Assembly (NCBI GenBank): GCA_937951625.1
Contig: CALFBP010000060.1
Location: forward strand, 62,001 to 126,000
From: an uncultured Thermoguttaceae bacterium
Lineage (GTDB): Bacteria > Planctomycetota > Planctomycetia > Pirellulales > Thermoguttaceae
Length of the DNA: 64,000 bases
Direction of reading: 5' to 3'
A program made the translations under genes and the position numbers. Position 1 is the stretch's first letter; the number at the start of each line of letters is the position of its first letter. Of this stretch, positions 43,999 to 56,162 are shown piece after piece. The notes beneath the pieces are model-generated. The model was given only the letters and a program-made list of their open reading frames with translations, ran no database searches and had not been told where the DNA came from.

Positions 43999-46659
43999 AT
44001 GCGCGCTGAGGAATTCCTTCTCGCGCTGCTTGTGATCGTCGGGATTTTAACGGCCTTATTCATCCTCCCGATCACGATCGCGGTTCTCATGGCGAAGCTC
44101 TCGCGGCGGCAACGGGAGTGGATTGAGATCATGTCGCGTCAGCTCGATTCGCTTCGGGAAGAGCTGCGATTCCAAAAAAGCCTGCTCGAGCGGATGGTTG
44201 CGGAGGCATTCCCAGCGCGTTCGGCTGAGGAGCCGATTGAACGCGCGGACGAGTTGAAGCAGGGAGGCCCCGCCGAGGCCGGGGTTTCGCCGGAACCTCA
44301 GGGGGCTGCCGCCAAGGGCTTTGAGGTTCACGAACCAGGGGTATCTGTCTCGCCCGAGTCGGGGGCTGCCACGCCGTCAGAGATCGACTCGGGGGCTGCC
44401 ACGCCCACCGAGACGCTGGCGACTGCTGGGCCTGTCGGCGCCTCCGAATCATTCGCAGGCAAAGACGAATTATCAGGGGCGGCGGCAGCGGCCGCCGTGC
44501 TCGAACCGCCGCCCTTGATAACCCCGGGCAGTCCGGCCCCTGAACCCCACCGGCTCGAAATGGCCGCAAAGGAAATTCTGCTGAAAATCTGGAACTGGAT
44601 CATCGTTGGCGAGGAGCACCGCCCGGCTGGGGTCTCCCTGGAATACGCCGTCGCCAGCACGTGGCTGTTGCGCGTCGGTGTCGTGATCCTCGTGATGGCT
44701 ATCGGCTTCTTTTTGAAGTATTCGATCGAGCGGGACATGATCGGGCCCATGGGCCGTGTGGGATTGTCCGTTCTGGCCGGGATCGCTCTGCTTGTTGGCG
44801 GCTTGAACCTGCTGGGCCGAAAGTACCACGCCTTTGGTCAGGGACTCACTGGCGGCGGCATCGCCACGCTCTATTTCAGCGTCTTCGCCGCGCTCCATTT
44901 CTATCGGCTGATCGAGATGCCGGCGGCCTTCGGGCTGATGATCTTCCTCACCGTCTGCGCCGGGGGCATGGCAATTCGCTTCAACTCGATGCTTGTCGCC
45001 ATCCTCGGGATCATCGGCGGTTACGGCACGCCGATCATGCTCAGCACCGGCGAGGTCGACTTCGTGGGCCTCTTTGCCTACCTCCTCTTATTAGGCTGCG
45101 GTGTGCTGGGAATCAGCTACGCGAGACCTTGGCCCCTGCTGAATTACCTCAGCTTTGTTTTCACCTATGGCCTGTTCTTCAGCGCCTTGAATGCCAAGCC
45201 TTACGCCGTCGAGCATTTCTGGCAGGTGATGCCGTTTTTAAGCGGATTTTTCGTGCTGTTTTCGACCGCCATCTTCTCTTGCAACGTGGGCCAACAAGCA
45301 AGAGCCACGCTGTTGGAACCCATCGGGTTGTTGGTCAACGCCGGCATCTATTTCGCGACGAGCTACCCGTTGGTGGAGCAGGCCTACGGACACCGCGGGG
45401 TGGCCGTGGTGACGATAGCCTTGGCCGCCTACTACGCGGCCCACGTATGGTATTTCCTCGCGCGACGGCTCTTGGATCGCGAGCTGCTTTTTACCTTCCT
45501 CGGGCTGGCCGCGTTCTTTCTGGCGGTGACCATGCCCTTGCTGCTCTCGGCCGAGTGGGTCACCGTGAGCTGGGCGATCCAAGCCTTGGTCATGCTTTGG
45601 ATCGCGGGCAAGCTGCCCAGTGAATTTCTTCGGCACGTGGCCTATGGGCTGTATCTGATTGTGGCTGCCCGGTTCTGTTTCCTCGACTTGCCGGGCCAGT
45701 ACTCCGCGGAGCTGTTTCGTGCGACCGGCGTGTCTTGGGTCGAGTTTTGGTCGCTTGCGTTGCAACGCCTCACGACGTTGGGGATTCCCATTTTGACCAT
45801 GGCCGGGGCGTTCCGATGGCTCCTCTCGATGGGCGATTCTGGGACAGGCTTGGAACCGCCGCATGGCGTATCGGGCGGGAATCGGGGGCGTTGGCTCCTC
45901 CGCGTCACGGCCGTTGCGGCGATCCTGATGCTGTTCGCATTCCTGATTGCGGAGCTGAACGGAACCTTGCGCGACTTCCATTCACCCCGCGAATTGCCGA
46001 TGCTCGTCCTTCTCTGGGTCGTTCTCGGCGCCTTGTTGATCTATGAGTTTTTGGACCGGCCTGGCCGCCTCGTCTGGGTCGCCCTCTTGGTGTTCCTGGC
46101 CGCGCTTGTGGCTTATCTTTTCCTGGTCGATTTGTCGGGCGGGGAGGTCGAGCCGTTGCGGATTTACCGAGGCGACGCTCCCTTCCTTGGTGAGGCCCTT
46201 CGCCTGGCAGCTTTCGCCGTGATCGCGGTCTTGATCTATTTCGCATTACGGGTCTTGGCCGGCGAGGTTCAGCCCAGGAAGGCTGGACAAGCGCTGGGTG
46301 CGGCTGCCTTGGCGATGTTGTTCCTTTATCTTACCCTCGAAGTCCACTGTATCCTGGGCTTTTATCTGAAGGGCTTGCAGGCAGGCGGGGTGTCGATCCT
46401 CTGGGCGTTGTTCGCCGTGGGCCTGTTGCTGGCCGGAATCTGGAAAGACGTTCGGCCGCTGCGCTACACGGCTTTGGGGTTGTTCGCCGTGGTCGCTTGG
46501 AAAATCTTCTTTTCCGATCTGGCTCGATTAGACCAGATTGACCGCATCGTGGCCTTCGCCGTGCTCGGCGGATTGGTGCTGAGCGGTTCCTTCATCTACC
46601 TGAAGTACCGCCAGACCTTCGCGATCAAGGCGGAAACGTCGGAGGAACCGCGAACATGA
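43999..46659 (+). CDS. DUF2339 polytopic membrane protein
   Basis: An 886-residue protein. A short N-terminal membrane helix (about 6-28) and a coiled-coil stretch lead into a low-complexity cytoplasmic or periplasmic linker (about 75-190). About twenty transmembrane helices fill the rest, starting at [20 protein letters not shown] and including [20 protein letters not shown]. This is the DUF2339 layout. The next gene, a DUF3999 protein, overlaps by ATGA; these two families are commonly paired, so they probably form one envelope complex. No catalytic motif is evident and the function is unknown. Confidence 0.88.
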   Translation: MRAEEFLLALLVIVGILTALFILPITIAVLMAKLSRRQREWIEIMSRQLDSLREELRFQKSLLERMVAEAFPARSAEEPIERADELKQGGPAEAGVSPEPQGAAAKGFEVHEPGVSVSPESGAATPSEIDSGAATPTETLATAGPVGASESFAGKDELSGAAAAAAVLEPPPLITPGSPAPEPHRLEMAAKEILLKIWNWIIVGEEHRPAGVSLEYAVASTWLLRVGVVILVMAIGFFLKYSIERDMIGPMGRVGLSVLAGIALLVGGLNLLGRKYHAFGQGLTGGGIATLYFSVFAALHFYRLIEMPAAFGLMIFLTVCAGGMAIRFNSMLVAILGIIGGYGTPIMLSTGEVDFVGLFAYLLLLGCGVLGISYARPWPLLNYLSFVFTYGLFFSALNAKPYAVEHFWQVMPFLSGFFVLFSTAIFSCNVGQQARATLLEPIGLLVNAGIYFATSYPLVEQAYGHRGVAVVTIALAAYYAAHVWYFLARRLLDRELLFTFLGLAAFFLAVTMPLLLSAEWVTVSWAIQALVMLWIAGKLPSEFLRHVAYGLYLIVAARFCFLDLPGQYSAELFRATGVSWVEFWSLALQRLTTLGIPILTMAGAFRWLLSMGDSGTGLEPPHGVSGGNRGRWLLRVTAVAAILMLFAFLIAELNGTLRDFHSPRELPMLVLLWVVLGALLIYEFLDRPGRLVWVALLVFLAALVAYLFLVDLSGGEVEPLRIYRGDAPFLGEALRLAAFAVIAVLIYFALRVLAGEVQPRKAGQALGAAALAMLFLYLTLEVHCILGFYLKGLQAGGVSILWALFAVGLLLAGIWKDVRPLRYTALGLFAVVAWKIFFSDLARLDQIDRIVAFAVLGGLVLSGSFIYLKYRQTFAIKAETSEEPRT
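44359..44405 (+). repeat. 30-base-period direct repeat in the DUF2339 linker
   Basis: TCGGGGGCTGCCACGCC occurs at 44359-44375 and again at 44389-44405, each coding SGAATP. A related GGGGGCTGCC lies near 44300. The repeats sit in the Ala/Ser/Pro-rich linker, so copy number could drift without harming the membrane domain. Confidence 0.7.
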
Positions 46660-48083
46660 GGTGCCCGAACCGCAAAAGCCTCCCATCGAAGAGCCGACCC
46701 GCCGCGACCGGCTGGGTCTTCCTTGTTTGCTTCGCTGCGACGTGGTTGGGGGCTTGGGTCGCCACGGCGGAAGAACCGAGCCGCTTCCGCTTTTGGCGCG
46801 AAATCGAGCGAACGGCGACCAAGGAGGAAGAAATCCTGGCCTTTGCGTTGGATAGCGAGATTTACGCGGCCACGCGCGACCGCCTGCCCGACCTCCGCGT
46901 CTTTGACCACAACCACAACGAGGCCCCGTTTCAGATCGAGCCAGACGTCGAATACGGCGAAAGACGGATCCGGCATTCGGCCCAGGTCCAAGGCCTCGCG
47001 CTCCGCGAACACGATAACGCCTTGGAGATTCGTTTCCATTTGCCCAAGGACTCGCCGCCTGCCGAAGGCTTGATCTTCCTCACGCAGCAAACGGATTACG
47101 AGCGCAAGATTCAGGTTTTCGGCTCCGACGACGGGACGAATTGGACACCTTTGGTCGCCGAAGGGACGATCTTCGACTATTCCCGTTACATGGATGTGAG
47201 CAACCGCGAAATCCCTTTGCCGCCGAACCGCTTTCGGCAATTCAAAGTCATCGTCAGCGACGCGGCCGACGAGCGGGAGTCGGCCTACAAGCAACTCTCG
47301 CGGACATTTCGCGGCGGGCAGGAAGAGGAACGACGGGAGGACATCCTCGTGCAGCGCCGTGCTTTTCGCATCGACCGCCTCGAGTGGTTTTGGCATACGG
47401 TCCAAGCTCATGTCCAAACGTTCAAAAGGGCCGAGTATCCGCTCCTCCGGTTCGAACAGCACACCGACACGACAACGAAGCAAACGATTCTCCAAGTCCG
47501 CACGCGCCGCGAGCCGCTCACGGGCTTCACCCTCCAGACCACCAGTCGGAACTTCCATCGCCGTGTCACGGTGGAAGTGCCGGTCAGTCGCGGGCCAACG
47601 ACCGATTGGCAGCCGATCGCCCAGGCCTCGCTGTTCCGTTTCCACTTCCGCGAGGTCCATCGCGAGAGCCTTGCGATCACGTTTCCCGAGCACCGGGAGG
47701 AAACCTACCGCATCGTGATCGACAACGAAGACAATCCGCCGTTGGAAATCACTGGCGTGAAGGCCGAAGGCAACGTCTACCGCGTGGTCTTTCTGGCCGA
47801 GGCAGGCAAGAGCTACCGCGTGTACTACGGTTCGGAAGGGGCCATGCCGCCCAAGTACGAGGCCGCCACGGTGTTGGCGACGATCCGCGAATCGTCGCCG
47901 CCGCGGATCGTGGGTCTGGGAAGCCCGATCGACAATGATGCCTTTCGTGGCGAACCGGACGTGACAGTCCGCAAGCTGCTCAACAACTGGATTTTCCTCG
48001 GCGCAGTGATTTGCCTGATGGTCGTTGTGCTCGCATGGGGTCTGGTCCGCACCGGGAAACGAATCGACCGCCTGCCCGAGTAG
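46656..48083 (+). CDS. DUF3999 protein, secreted with C-terminal membrane helix
   Basis: A 475-residue protein with a signal-like N-terminus (hydrophobic about 20-37 ending in TAEE). A beta-rich domain follows, with [20 protein letters not shown] and [19 protein letters not shown], the latter resembling a galactose-binding fold. A single C-terminal membrane helix (about 445-465, [20 protein letters not shown]) is next to a short basic tail. This matches DUF3999. The ATG overlaps the DUF2339 stop as ATGA, so the two are co-translated. The function is unknown. Confidence 0.85.
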   Translation: MRCPNRKSLPSKSRPAATGWVFLVCFAATWLGAWVATAEEPSRFRFWREIERTATKEEEILAFALDSEIYAATRDRLPDLRVFDHNHNEAPFQIEPDVEYGERRIRHSAQVQGLALREHDNALEIRFHLPKDSPPAEGLIFLTQQTDYERKIQVFGSDDGTNWTPLVAEGTIFDYSRYMDVSNREIPLPPNRFRQFKVIVSDAADERESAYKQLSRTFRGGQEEERREDILVQRRAFRIDRLEWFWHTVQAHVQTFKRAEYPLLRFEQHTDTTTKQTILQVRTRREPLTGFTLQTTSRNFHRRVTVEVPVSRGPTTDWQPIAQASLFRFHFREVHRESLAITFPEHREETYRIVIDNEDNPPLEITGVKAEGNVYRVVFLAEAGKSYRVYYGSEGAMPPKYEAATVLATIRESSPPRIVGLGSPIDNDAFRGEPDVTVRKLLNNWIFLGAVICLMVVVLAWGLVRTGKRIDRLPE

Positions 48084-48258
48084 CACGTTCTGGGCAGTAG
48101 CCCGGCGTGAGCAGGCCTGATCGTAAATCGCAACTTGCTTGCCCGTCGCGAACGATCCCGTGGCAAAACCGGACAGTAACGCCGCCGGTTCTGCGGCACG
48201 AGTCAACTGAAGCAGGCCCGCGCTGGCCTCCCGATCGGGCGCGGCGCTGCCGGTTTCA

Positions 48259-49401
48259 TCAAAATTGCTGGAGCAGTTCTAAAAACTTCCGGTCGAGTTT
48301 GTGGCCGTGAAAGTCTTCGTAGGCGACGTCCGTGCGTTCGCTATCCAAGATCCCGAAGCTGCCGCGGAAGTTCCATAAGGCCCAGCCCCAGCCGGCTTCC
48401 TTCCAGAGTTCGAGGTAGTCGCGTGCCCAGGCGAGCACGACGTCGTGCGGGGTCTTGTTGAACGCGCCCCATTCGCCCACCATCACGCCTACGCCCTTCG
48501 CTTGGAGCTCTTTCCAGGGCTCGATGCGTTCCTTGCGGAGCACTTCGCGGTCGATGGTGCGGTTGCCCTCCCGAAGCGGCCACGTCGGCTTGGGAAATCG
48601 CTCACCCTGGACCCAAGAGGCCTGGTAGTGGCTGATGGGCATGGGAAAATAGCCGCGCGTGGCTTGGGCGATGCCCAGGTCGGCCAGTTCGAAGACCGGG
48701 TCGCTGCCCCAAGAGGTGCCATCGGCAATCACCAGCCGCTTCGGGTCCTCCTTACGGATCGCGGCCACTACGCGGCGGACCACTTTGGCGTAGGCCGCCG
48801 CGGAAATTCGGGCAGGCTCGTTGACGAGGTTGAAACTCAATTGGCTAGAGGGAATCCCCGCGTAGCGCCGCGCGAATTGCGACCACTGGAAATCGAATTG
48901 TTTTTGGGCCTCCTCCGAGGTCCAGAGGTCGAGCTTCTCCGGGGGCTGGGCCACGGTGTAGCCGGGTGCGCGGTGCAGATTGAGCGACACGTGAATGCCA
49001 AACTTTTTTCCAAACTCCACCGCCTGATCGATCTGGGCAAGGACCTTTTCCTTCAGTTGGTAAGGGTCTTTGGAGTCGGTCCAGCAACGGTAGTCCATGG
49101 GCAGGCGGACGAAATCGAAGCCCCACTCTGCCATCCAGCGGAAATCGTCCTCGACGAACGGCTGGTTCCTACCCACGTTGAACTTCTCCAACAGATTGAA
49201 CCCCCGCCATCGCGGCAGGCGGCGGGCGAGGTCGTTCTCTGGCGAGGCGTTGCCTGGCGTCTGCCGGTCCCGACGCCGCGGTTGCCGAAGCAGAGGCTTC
49301 GAGGGAATCGTTTCCTCGCGACGCTCACCGGCCGCAGCGTCACCGGCCATGATTCCAAATATCCCCACGCCCGTGGCTCGGAGAAAATCTCGTCGCTGCA
49401 T
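48259..49401 (-). CDS. Tat-exported GH5 glycoside hydrolase
   Basis: A 380-residue enzyme with a twin-arginine signal (MQRRDFLRATGVGIFGIMAG). The GH5 cellulase-type TIM barrel shows the acid/base Glu195 in FNLVNEPARIS and the nucleophile Glu310 in GVMVGEWGAFN, with GFDFVRLPMDYRCW earlier. It retains stereochemistry and cleaves beta-1,4-glucan, mannan or a similar chain. The ATG at 49401, preceded by AAGGCG, gives a proper Tat signal; a longer in-frame start at 49443 would bury it. It is divergent from the ceramidase-like gene. Exact substrate is uncertain. Confidence 0.9.
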   Translation of the reverse strand: MQRRDFLRATGVGIFGIMAGDAAAGERREETIPSKPLLRQPRRRDRQTPGNASPENDLARRLPRWRGFNLLEKFNVGRNQPFVEDDFRWMAEWGFDFVRLPMDYRCWTDSKDPYQLKEKVLAQIDQAVEFGKKFGIHVSLNLHRAPGYTVAQPPEKLDLWTSEEAQKQFDFQWSQFARRYAGIPSSQLSFNLVNEPARISAAAYAKVVRRVVAAIRKEDPKRLVIADGTSWGSDPVFELADLGIAQATRGYFPMPISHYQASWVQGERFPKPTWPLREGNRTIDREVLRKERIEPWKELQAKGVGVMVGEWGAFNKTPHDVVLAWARDYLELWKEAGWGWALWNFRGSFGILDSERTDVAYEDFHGHKLDRKFLELLQQF

Positions 49402-49688
49402 GGTTTCGCCTTTCTTTTCGGTTGTGTAACAACTGCGAAACAACCTCGTTCGCGCATCGGGAAACGCCCTTTAACCTACGCCAGGCATTCGCGCTTGCCA
49501 AGACGGCGAGGCGGCGCCGCGGACGCGATCTCATGAAAAGGGCCTCGCTTTTCTTACGCTTCAGCGCGGTATAGAATCGCCGGGAACAATGCACTGCTGG
49601 AGCCGCTCGCCGCGTGGGCCTGTGCCTCGGCGCGGTGGCCGCGGTGCGTGCGAAGGACATTCTGAAAAACCCAGGTGGAGGTTCTCTC

Positions 49689-51041
49689 ATGCGATTAAAA
49701 GCGATCGTGCTGATCTTGCTGATGGCAGCAGCGCCAGTATGGGCCGCGGAGTTCAAGGCGGGGGTGGCTCGCAAGGTAATCACGCCCGAGGGACCGATCT
49801 GGATGTCGGGTTACGCAGCGCGAACTCATGCCTCGGAAGGCGTGTTGCACGACCTCTGGGCCAAGGCCCTGGCCCTGGAGGACGAAAGCGGCGGCCGCGT
49901 TGTGCTGGTCACGCTCGACGTGATCGGCCTGCCCCGCGAGGTGACGAACAAGATTGCTTCGCGCGTGAAACAAGAGCATGGGTTGGAGCGATCGCAGTTG
50001 GTGCTGAACTGTTCGCACACGCATTCCGGCCCTGTCATCTGGCCCAACCTGGCGACGATGTACGACTTGCTGACCCCGGCGGAGCGGGAAACCTTGATCG
50101 CTTATGCCCAGCGTTTGACTGATACGGTGGTGTCGCTCGTTGGCGAGGCGCTGGCGAATCGAGGCCCGGCATCGCTTTCGGCGGGGCGAGGCTCGGTGGG
50201 CTTTGCCATCAATCGGCGGCGTCCCGCCCAGGGCGGGCCCCAGATCGGCGTCAATCCTCAGGGACCGGTCGACCACGACGTGCCGGTGCTCAAGGTCGCG
50301 GGGGCCGATGGCAAGATCCGCGCCGTCGTCTTCGGCTACGCATGCCACAACACCACTTTGCAAGCCGGTTGGTACCAAATCAGCGGCGACTACGCCGGAT
50401 TCGCGCAGATCGAAGTGGAAAAGTCTTTGCCAGGGACCCAGGCGATGTTCATGATCCTCTGCGCCGCGGATCAGAACCCCGAGCCACGAGGCACCGTGGA
50501 ATTGGCGGAAAAACACGGCAAGAGCTTGGGTAGCGAGGTGGTGAGCGTGGTGTCGGGACCGATGATTCCCGTCCGGCCACCGATCCGCACGGCCTACGAA
50601 GAGGTCCCCTTGGCCTTTGCTCCACAAGATCGTGCCGTGTTCGAAAAAGAGGCCGAGTCCGGCGACCGATTCCGCAAACTCCGGGCCAAGGAAATGTTGG
50701 CAGCGATCGACGCTGGCCGCCCGATCCGCGAGTTGCCCTTGCCAGTGCAAGTGGTCCGCTTGGGCCGCGACGCTACCTTGGTGGCCCTCGGCGGCGAGGT
50801 CGTGGTGGATTACTCTTTGCGACTGAAGCGAGAATTGCCGGACGAGAACCTGGTCGTGGCCGGCTACACCAACGAGGTCCCCTGCTATATTCCGTCGCTT
50901 CGTGTGTTGCGCGAAGGCGGGTACGAGGCAGACTCGAGCATGATCTATTACGGCCAGCCAGGTCCATTCACCGAGGCCGTCGAAGACACTGTGATCGCGG
51001 CCTGCCGCCGCTTGCTCGAAGCGACGCGGATCACGCCATAG
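49689..51041 (+). CDS. secreted neutral-ceramidase-like hydrolase
   Basis: A 450-residue protein with a signal peptide (about 1-19, ending AWA). The N-terminal domain has the zinc-site motif of neutral/alkaline ceramidases, NCSHTHSGP (His110, His112 with Ser113), and GYACHNTTL later. These enzymes cleave the amide bond of N-acyl sphingoid lipids, but the short bacterial homologues have unproven substrates and lack the Ig-like C-terminal domain. GGAGG lies 8 bases before the ATG at 49689. The last 11 bases overlap the end of the convergent symporter gene. Confidence 0.82.
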   Translation: MRLKAIVLILLMAAAPVWAAEFKAGVARKVITPEGPIWMSGYAARTHASEGVLHDLWAKALALEDESGGRVVLVTLDVIGLPREVTNKIASRVKQEHGLERSQLVLNCSHTHSGPVIWPNLATMYDLLTPAERETLIAYAQRLTDTVVSLVGEALANRGPASLSAGRGSVGFAINRRRPAQGGPQIGVNPQGPVDHDVPVLKVAGADGKIRAVVFGYACHNTTLQAGWYQISGDYAGFAQIEVEKSLPGTQAMFMILCAADQNPEPRGTVELAEKHGKSLGSEVVSVVSGPMIPVRPPIRTAYEEVPLAFAPQDRAVFEKEAESGDRFRKLRAKEMLAAIDAGRPIRELPLPVQVVRLGRDATLVALGGEVVVDYSLRLKRELPDENLVVAGYTNEVPCYIPSLRVLREGGYEADSSMIYYGQPGPFTEAVEDTVIAACRRLLEATRITP

Positions 51042-52902
51042 GCGCACTTGGCCCCGTGTTGCTGGGCGAAGAGGCTGGCTCCGCGGACTCGTGGGGCGGC
51101 AGCGTGCGATACCATGTGAAGTAGAGCACGACAATGGCCACCGCGGCCACGGCGAAGGCGATGGTAGCCTCCAGATGCCAATGGCCAACAAGGTACATCG
51201 GCGCCAGGTAAACACCCAGGATCGCCGCCGCGCCCAAGCATGTGTTGAGCAGCGCTAGCCCAGCGCTTTCTGAGGGATCGTTTTCCTCAGCCTCGGACAA
51301 TCGGGCCTCGCGGCGGATGGGACCCCAACAGCCGAACGGTCGCACATTCCGGTAGAAGGAGATCAAAAGATCGCGGTCCGTCGGCGGCGTCGATAACGTG
51401 GCCACGATGGTGCCGAGTAGCGACAAAATGAGCACCGTAGGGAACGACACGTAAACCAAGTGCATGTTCCGCAGCCACCACCCCCAAAGCGGCAGGGCGC
51501 TGGCGGCGGCAAGGGTTTCGGGCGCAAGCCAATCGGCCAGCGTCGGCCCGAAGGGCACCAGGAGGGCCGCCAGCAGGCCGACGAACGTCCCGACCGCATA
51601 GCCCCAGCCGTTCGTCCGCCACCAATACCAGCGGAGCACATTGGGCACGGCAAACGCACCGCCCAAGGCCATCATGATCCAATCGAACACCTGGCGGATC
51701 GATTCGGCCTGAAGGCCGATCAGGATGCCCACGCCCACCAGGGCGAGCGTCGCCACGTAGCTGGCGATGATCTGATGCCGCGGACCGGCCTTGGGGAAGA
51801 CCAGCGGTTGCCAGAAATCGCGAACGATGTACGAGGCCCCCGCGTTGACCATCGCACTGAACGAGGCCATGAAGGCCGCCAGCAGCCCGGCGATGACCAG
51901 GCCGCGGAAACCAATGGGCATGTAGTCCTGGAGCACGGTGGGCATGAACTTCTCGGGATCGGAGACGTAGTTCGCGCCCGCCGAAATCGCCAACAGGGCG
52001 ATTCCCGTGGCCATGGCCCAACGCACGATGAGGAACACGCTCCAACCCGCGCCGACCAGGGCCGCATCGCGGGCGTCGCGCGCGGCCAGGAACCGCTGGA
52101 AGTCGGACATCTGGGCCGGTCCGCCGAAATTCAACAACAGCCCCTTCAATACCCAGACGATCACCAAGGCCCCGAACAACTCGTATCCTTGATAGGCGTC
52201 CGGCAGCGAGGCGGCGTTTTCCAATCGCCACGTGGGGAGGAGGGAGTTCCAGTCGCTAGGCAGGGCGGCCAGCGTGCCGGCGTCGAGCTTCATGTAAGCC
52301 AAGGCGGCGATCACGATCGACGCCGCGGTGAGGATCGCCGTTTGGATGATGTCGGTCACGACCACGCTGTAGAGTCCGCCTAAAAGCACGTAGAGCGTGG
52401 TCACGCCGAAAATCACCGCGGCGCAGGTTTGGGGGTAGGCCGGGAAATAGACCGAGACGAATTTCCCGATCCCCTCGAAGCCGTAGCCCAGGAAGGCCGC
52501 CAGCGTAACGACGGCCATCAGGGCGTAAGCGGTGCGGGCGGTGCGGCCGCCAGGGCCGTCGCCAAAGCGGGTGATCATCCACTCCGCACCCGTGATCACC
52601 CCCGACCGCCGTACCCACTTCCCCATGAACGACATGAAAAACGCGCCCATGAGGAAGCCCCACATCCAGTGGTTCCACATCGACTTGAAGCCGAACAGGC
52701 CGATCAGGGTGACGATCCACATCGTGCCCGTCACGTCGAAATTGCTCGACGCCCCGGAGATCGCCAAAGCCATCCAATGGATGCTCTTGCCGCCGAGGAA
52801 ATAGCTATCCAGTCCGCGAGCGGCTCGGGCCTGATACCAGAACCCAACCCCAATCACCAACACGAAATAGAGGGCAATGACCGCAATGTCGATAAAGTTC
52901 AT
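51031..52902 (-). CDS. sodium:solute symporter (SSS family)
   Basis: A 623-residue membrane protein with about 14 helices. It starts with IDIAVIALYFVLVIGVGFWY and has the SSS signature region YFLGGKSIHWMALAISGAS and VTDIIQTAILTAAS. SSS carriers import sugars, amino acids, vitamins or organic acids with Na+. The start ATG at 52902 overlaps the stop of the uroporphyrinogen-decarboxylase-like gene (ATGA), so the two work together, most simply as uptake plus processing of a methylated or carboxylated substrate. A longer upstream reading (to 53304) belongs to the other gene's strand region and has no membrane character. Confidence 0.92.
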   Translation of the reverse strand: MNFIDIAVIALYFVLVIGVGFWYQARAARGLDSYFLGGKSIHWMALAISGASSNFDVTGTMWIVTLIGLFGFKSMWNHWMWGFLMGAFFMSFMGKWVRRSGVITGAEWMITRFGDGPGGRTARTAYALMAVVTLAAFLGYGFEGIGKFVSVYFPAYPQTCAAVIFGVTTLYVLLGGLYSVVVTDIIQTAILTAASIVIAALAYMKLDAGTLAALPSDWNSLLPTWRLENAASLPDAYQGYELFGALVIVWVLKGLLLNFGGPAQMSDFQRFLAARDARDAALVGAGWSVFLIVRWAMATGIALLAISAGANYVSDPEKFMPTVLQDYMPIGFRGLVIAGLLAAFMASFSAMVNAGASYIVRDFWQPLVFPKAGPRHQIIASYVATLALVGVGILIGLQAESIRQVFDWIMMALGGAFAVPNVLRWYWWRTNGWGYAVGTFVGLLAALLVPFGPTLADWLAPETLAAASALPLWGWWLRNMHLVYVSFPTVLILSLLGTIVATLSTPPTDRDLLISFYRNVRPFGCWGPIRREARLSEAEENDPSESAGLALLNTCLGAAAILGVYLAPMYLVGHWHLEATIAFAVAAVAIVVLYFTWYRTLPPHESAEPASSPSNTGPSAPMA

Positions 52903-54158
52903 GATACCTCGGCTGGAGATGGCACGGAGCTTGTCGACGCCCTGGCGGTGTCGAGCATCGCGATCACGTTTTCCGGGGGGACGTCGGCCAGGATGTTGTG
53001 GACCTGTTGGAAGACGAAACCGCCGCCGGGGGCGAAGATCGCGATTTGCTCGCGGACGTGCTGGCGGACCTCGTCGGGGGTGGCGCGGGCGAGGACCAGG
53101 TGCGTGTCGCAGCCACCGCCCCAGAACGTGATGTCCCGACCAAACTGGGCTTTCAATGTCCGGCTTTCCATGCCGGTGCATGAGATCTGCACGGGATTGA
53201 TCGCGTCGAGCCCCGCCTCGATCAACAGGGGAAACAGCGGACCCACACCCCCACAACAATGCAGCATCACCTTGACGTTGGCCAGCTCCTTGGCCCGACG
53301 CCACATGACCGCGTGGCGGGGCTGGAAGAACTCGCGATACATGGCGGGCGAAATCTGCGGGCCACGTTGCGAGCCCAAATCGTCGCCGAAGAGAATGATG
53401 TCGATCGAATCGCCCACCAGCCGTAAAAAACGCTCCAGATTAGCCAAGTGGAGCTCGACGACGCGATCGAGAAAGGCGTGGGCCCGCTTCGGGTTTTCGG
53501 CAAGAAGCATCAGGAAGCGATCATTCCGGTAGAGGAATTGGCCCATTTCCAAGAGATTCCCGCCGAACAGGCCGATAATGGCGCGATCGGTTCGGGCACG
53601 GAGCCGACGTGCCCCCTCGGCCAGGATTTGATCGCCCTCCGGACCTGGCGGGAGCGGCCCCGGCGGGCTGGCCACCGCACACCAAATGGTCTCGTCCATG
53701 GCCTCGGGAATGTGATCGAGATCGTCGTTCTCCAAGAAGGGCCAATGGCATTGCTCGAAGTAGATCGCCCCATCGGGCATCCGGCCAATCGCCCGGCCGG
53801 TCTTGCTTCTTAAAACCCAGCCTCCCTCCACGCGCTCGGGCGCAGCCCAACGGGGCATCTGGCATGGGGTGCCGTCGGGCAACGTCCAATCCACCCAGTC
53901 CTCGTCCGCCAAGGCAAACCCCCTACCCATCTCGATTGTGTCCACGCCGAAGCGATCCAAAACGTCCTCGTCGACGATGGCCAATTGCTGGATGGGATCG
54001 TAGACGCGGATTGGCCGCTCAGGCAGTCCCAACGCTTTCCTCAGCTTCGCATAAGCGATGGCGGCGATGCCCGAGGAGCGGTGCCCGCTCAAGTCGATCG
54101 GCACGCGGTCCGGCTCCCGATGGTTCAATGCCATCAGCACGCGCTCTCGTGGGGTCAT
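52899..54158 (-). CDS. uroporphyrinogen decarboxylase-like protein (URO-D superfamily, methyltransferase type)
   Basis: A 419-residue protein of the URO-D superfamily. The N-terminus MTPRERVLMALNHREPDRVP is typical of the HemE-related methyltransferase branch (MtaA, CmuA). The central IDIILFGDDLGSQRGPQIS and the segment VMLHCCGGVGPLFPLLIEAG resemble the metal/cobamide-facing parts. It lacks the stricter HemE motifs, so heme synthesis is unlikely. Its stop overlaps the start of the symporter gene, and it has its own promoter at 54204-54231. Substrate is not known; one-carbon transfer or degradation of an imported metabolite is likely. Confidence 0.85.
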   Translation of the reverse strand: MTPRERVLMALNHREPDRVPIDLSGHRSSGIAAIAYAKLRKALGLPERPIRVYDPIQQLAIVDEDVLDRFGVDTIEMGRGFALADEDWVDWTLPDGTPCQMPRWAAPERVEGGWVLRSKTGRAIGRMPDGAIYFEQCHWPFLENDDLDHIPEAMDETIWCAVASPPGPLPPGPEGDQILAEGARRLRARTDRAIIGLFGGNLLEMGQFLYRNDRFLMLLAENPKRAHAFLDRVVELHLANLERFLRLVGDSIDIILFGDDLGSQRGPQISPAMYREFFQPRHAVMWRRAKELANVKVMLHCCGGVGPLFPLLIEAGLDAINPVQISCTGMESRTLKAQFGRDITFWGGGCDTHLVLARATPDEVRQHVREQIAIFAPGGGFVFQQVHNILADVPPENVIAMLDTARASTSSVPSPAEVS

Positions 54159-54203
54159 GGTCTCACCTATCTTGCTTCCTGGAATGGCGTTTGAAGCTCC
54201 CCT

Positions 54204-54231
54204 ATTATCGAAAGTTTGATCTCCGACTCAA
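54204..54231 (-). promoter_or_regulatory. promoter of the URO-D-like/symporter operon
   Basis: On the minus strand TTGAGT (54231-54226), a 16-base spacer and GATAAT (54209-54204) precede the start codon at 54158, giving a leader of about 40 bases that includes AGGTGAG. Confidence 0.45.
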
Positions 54232-54408
54232 CATCGTGCCCGGAAAATCTGGTGGCCCACATTTCCAGTCCTTTAGGCTTCCAGCCTTCCGCTTCCCGGT
54301 GCGAAAGCGAGTCTGCCGATGGCGAGGAACTCATCGGAGACCGCTGCGTCTGGAGTCGCGAGAGCAGCGTTCTGCGGTCAACGGCCGGGACCCGGCCGGA
54401 GGCCACGA

Positions 54409-54437
54409 TTGTCAGAAGCCGAGGATTCTACCATACT
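54409..54437 (+). promoter_or_regulatory. promoter of the Ser/Thr kinase gene
   Basis: TTGTCA (54409-54414), a 17-base spacer and CATACT (54432-54437) lie 35 bases before the kinase ATG. Matches are five and four of six. The gap between this and the divergent URO-D promoter holds no gene. Confidence 0.45.
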
Positions 54438-54472
54438 GAATCGATACGCAGCTTTTTCCCGCCGCAAAAGTC

Positions 54473-56040
<1,568 letters not shown>

Positions 56041-56044
<4 letters not shown>

Positions 56045-56069
56045 CAACGAACGCCCTGGGCGATAGAAA
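56041..56069 (+). promoter_or_regulatory. promoter of tRNA-Glu
   Basis: A perfect TTGACA (56041-56046), a 17-base spacer and TAGAAA (56064-56069) predict transcription start near 56076. The -35 box overlaps the TGA of the kinase gene, so the tRNA unit is packed directly behind it. Confidence 0.55.
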
Positions 56070-56075
56070 GATTTA

Positions 56076-56158
56076 TCCTAACAAAGTAATGAGGTTTTCA
56101 CCTCATGCAACGTTGGGTTGAGCCGCATCGAGCGGTGTGAGAGTCTAAACTGTTAGGA
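56076..56158 (+). other. folded leader upstream of tRNA-Glu
   Basis: TCCTAACA (56076-56083) pairs perfectly with TGTTAGGA (56151-56158). Inside lie two hairpins: ATGAGGT/ACCTCAT (56089-56095 and 56100-56106, loop of 4) and CCGC/GCGG (56123-56126 and 56132-56135). The closing helix begins at the predicted transcription start and ends 4 bases before the tRNA. It has no tRNA T-arm. It may be a pre-tRNA leader or a small RNA; the fold is inferred by eye. Confidence 0.35.
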
Positions 56159-56162
56159 AAAG

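Noticed and set aside
52903-53304. A 134-residue N-terminal extension of the symporter
   Set aside because: It overlaps the URO-D-like gene in another frame, is hydrophilic, and the ATG at 52902 gives a proper first membrane helix with an ATGA overlap.
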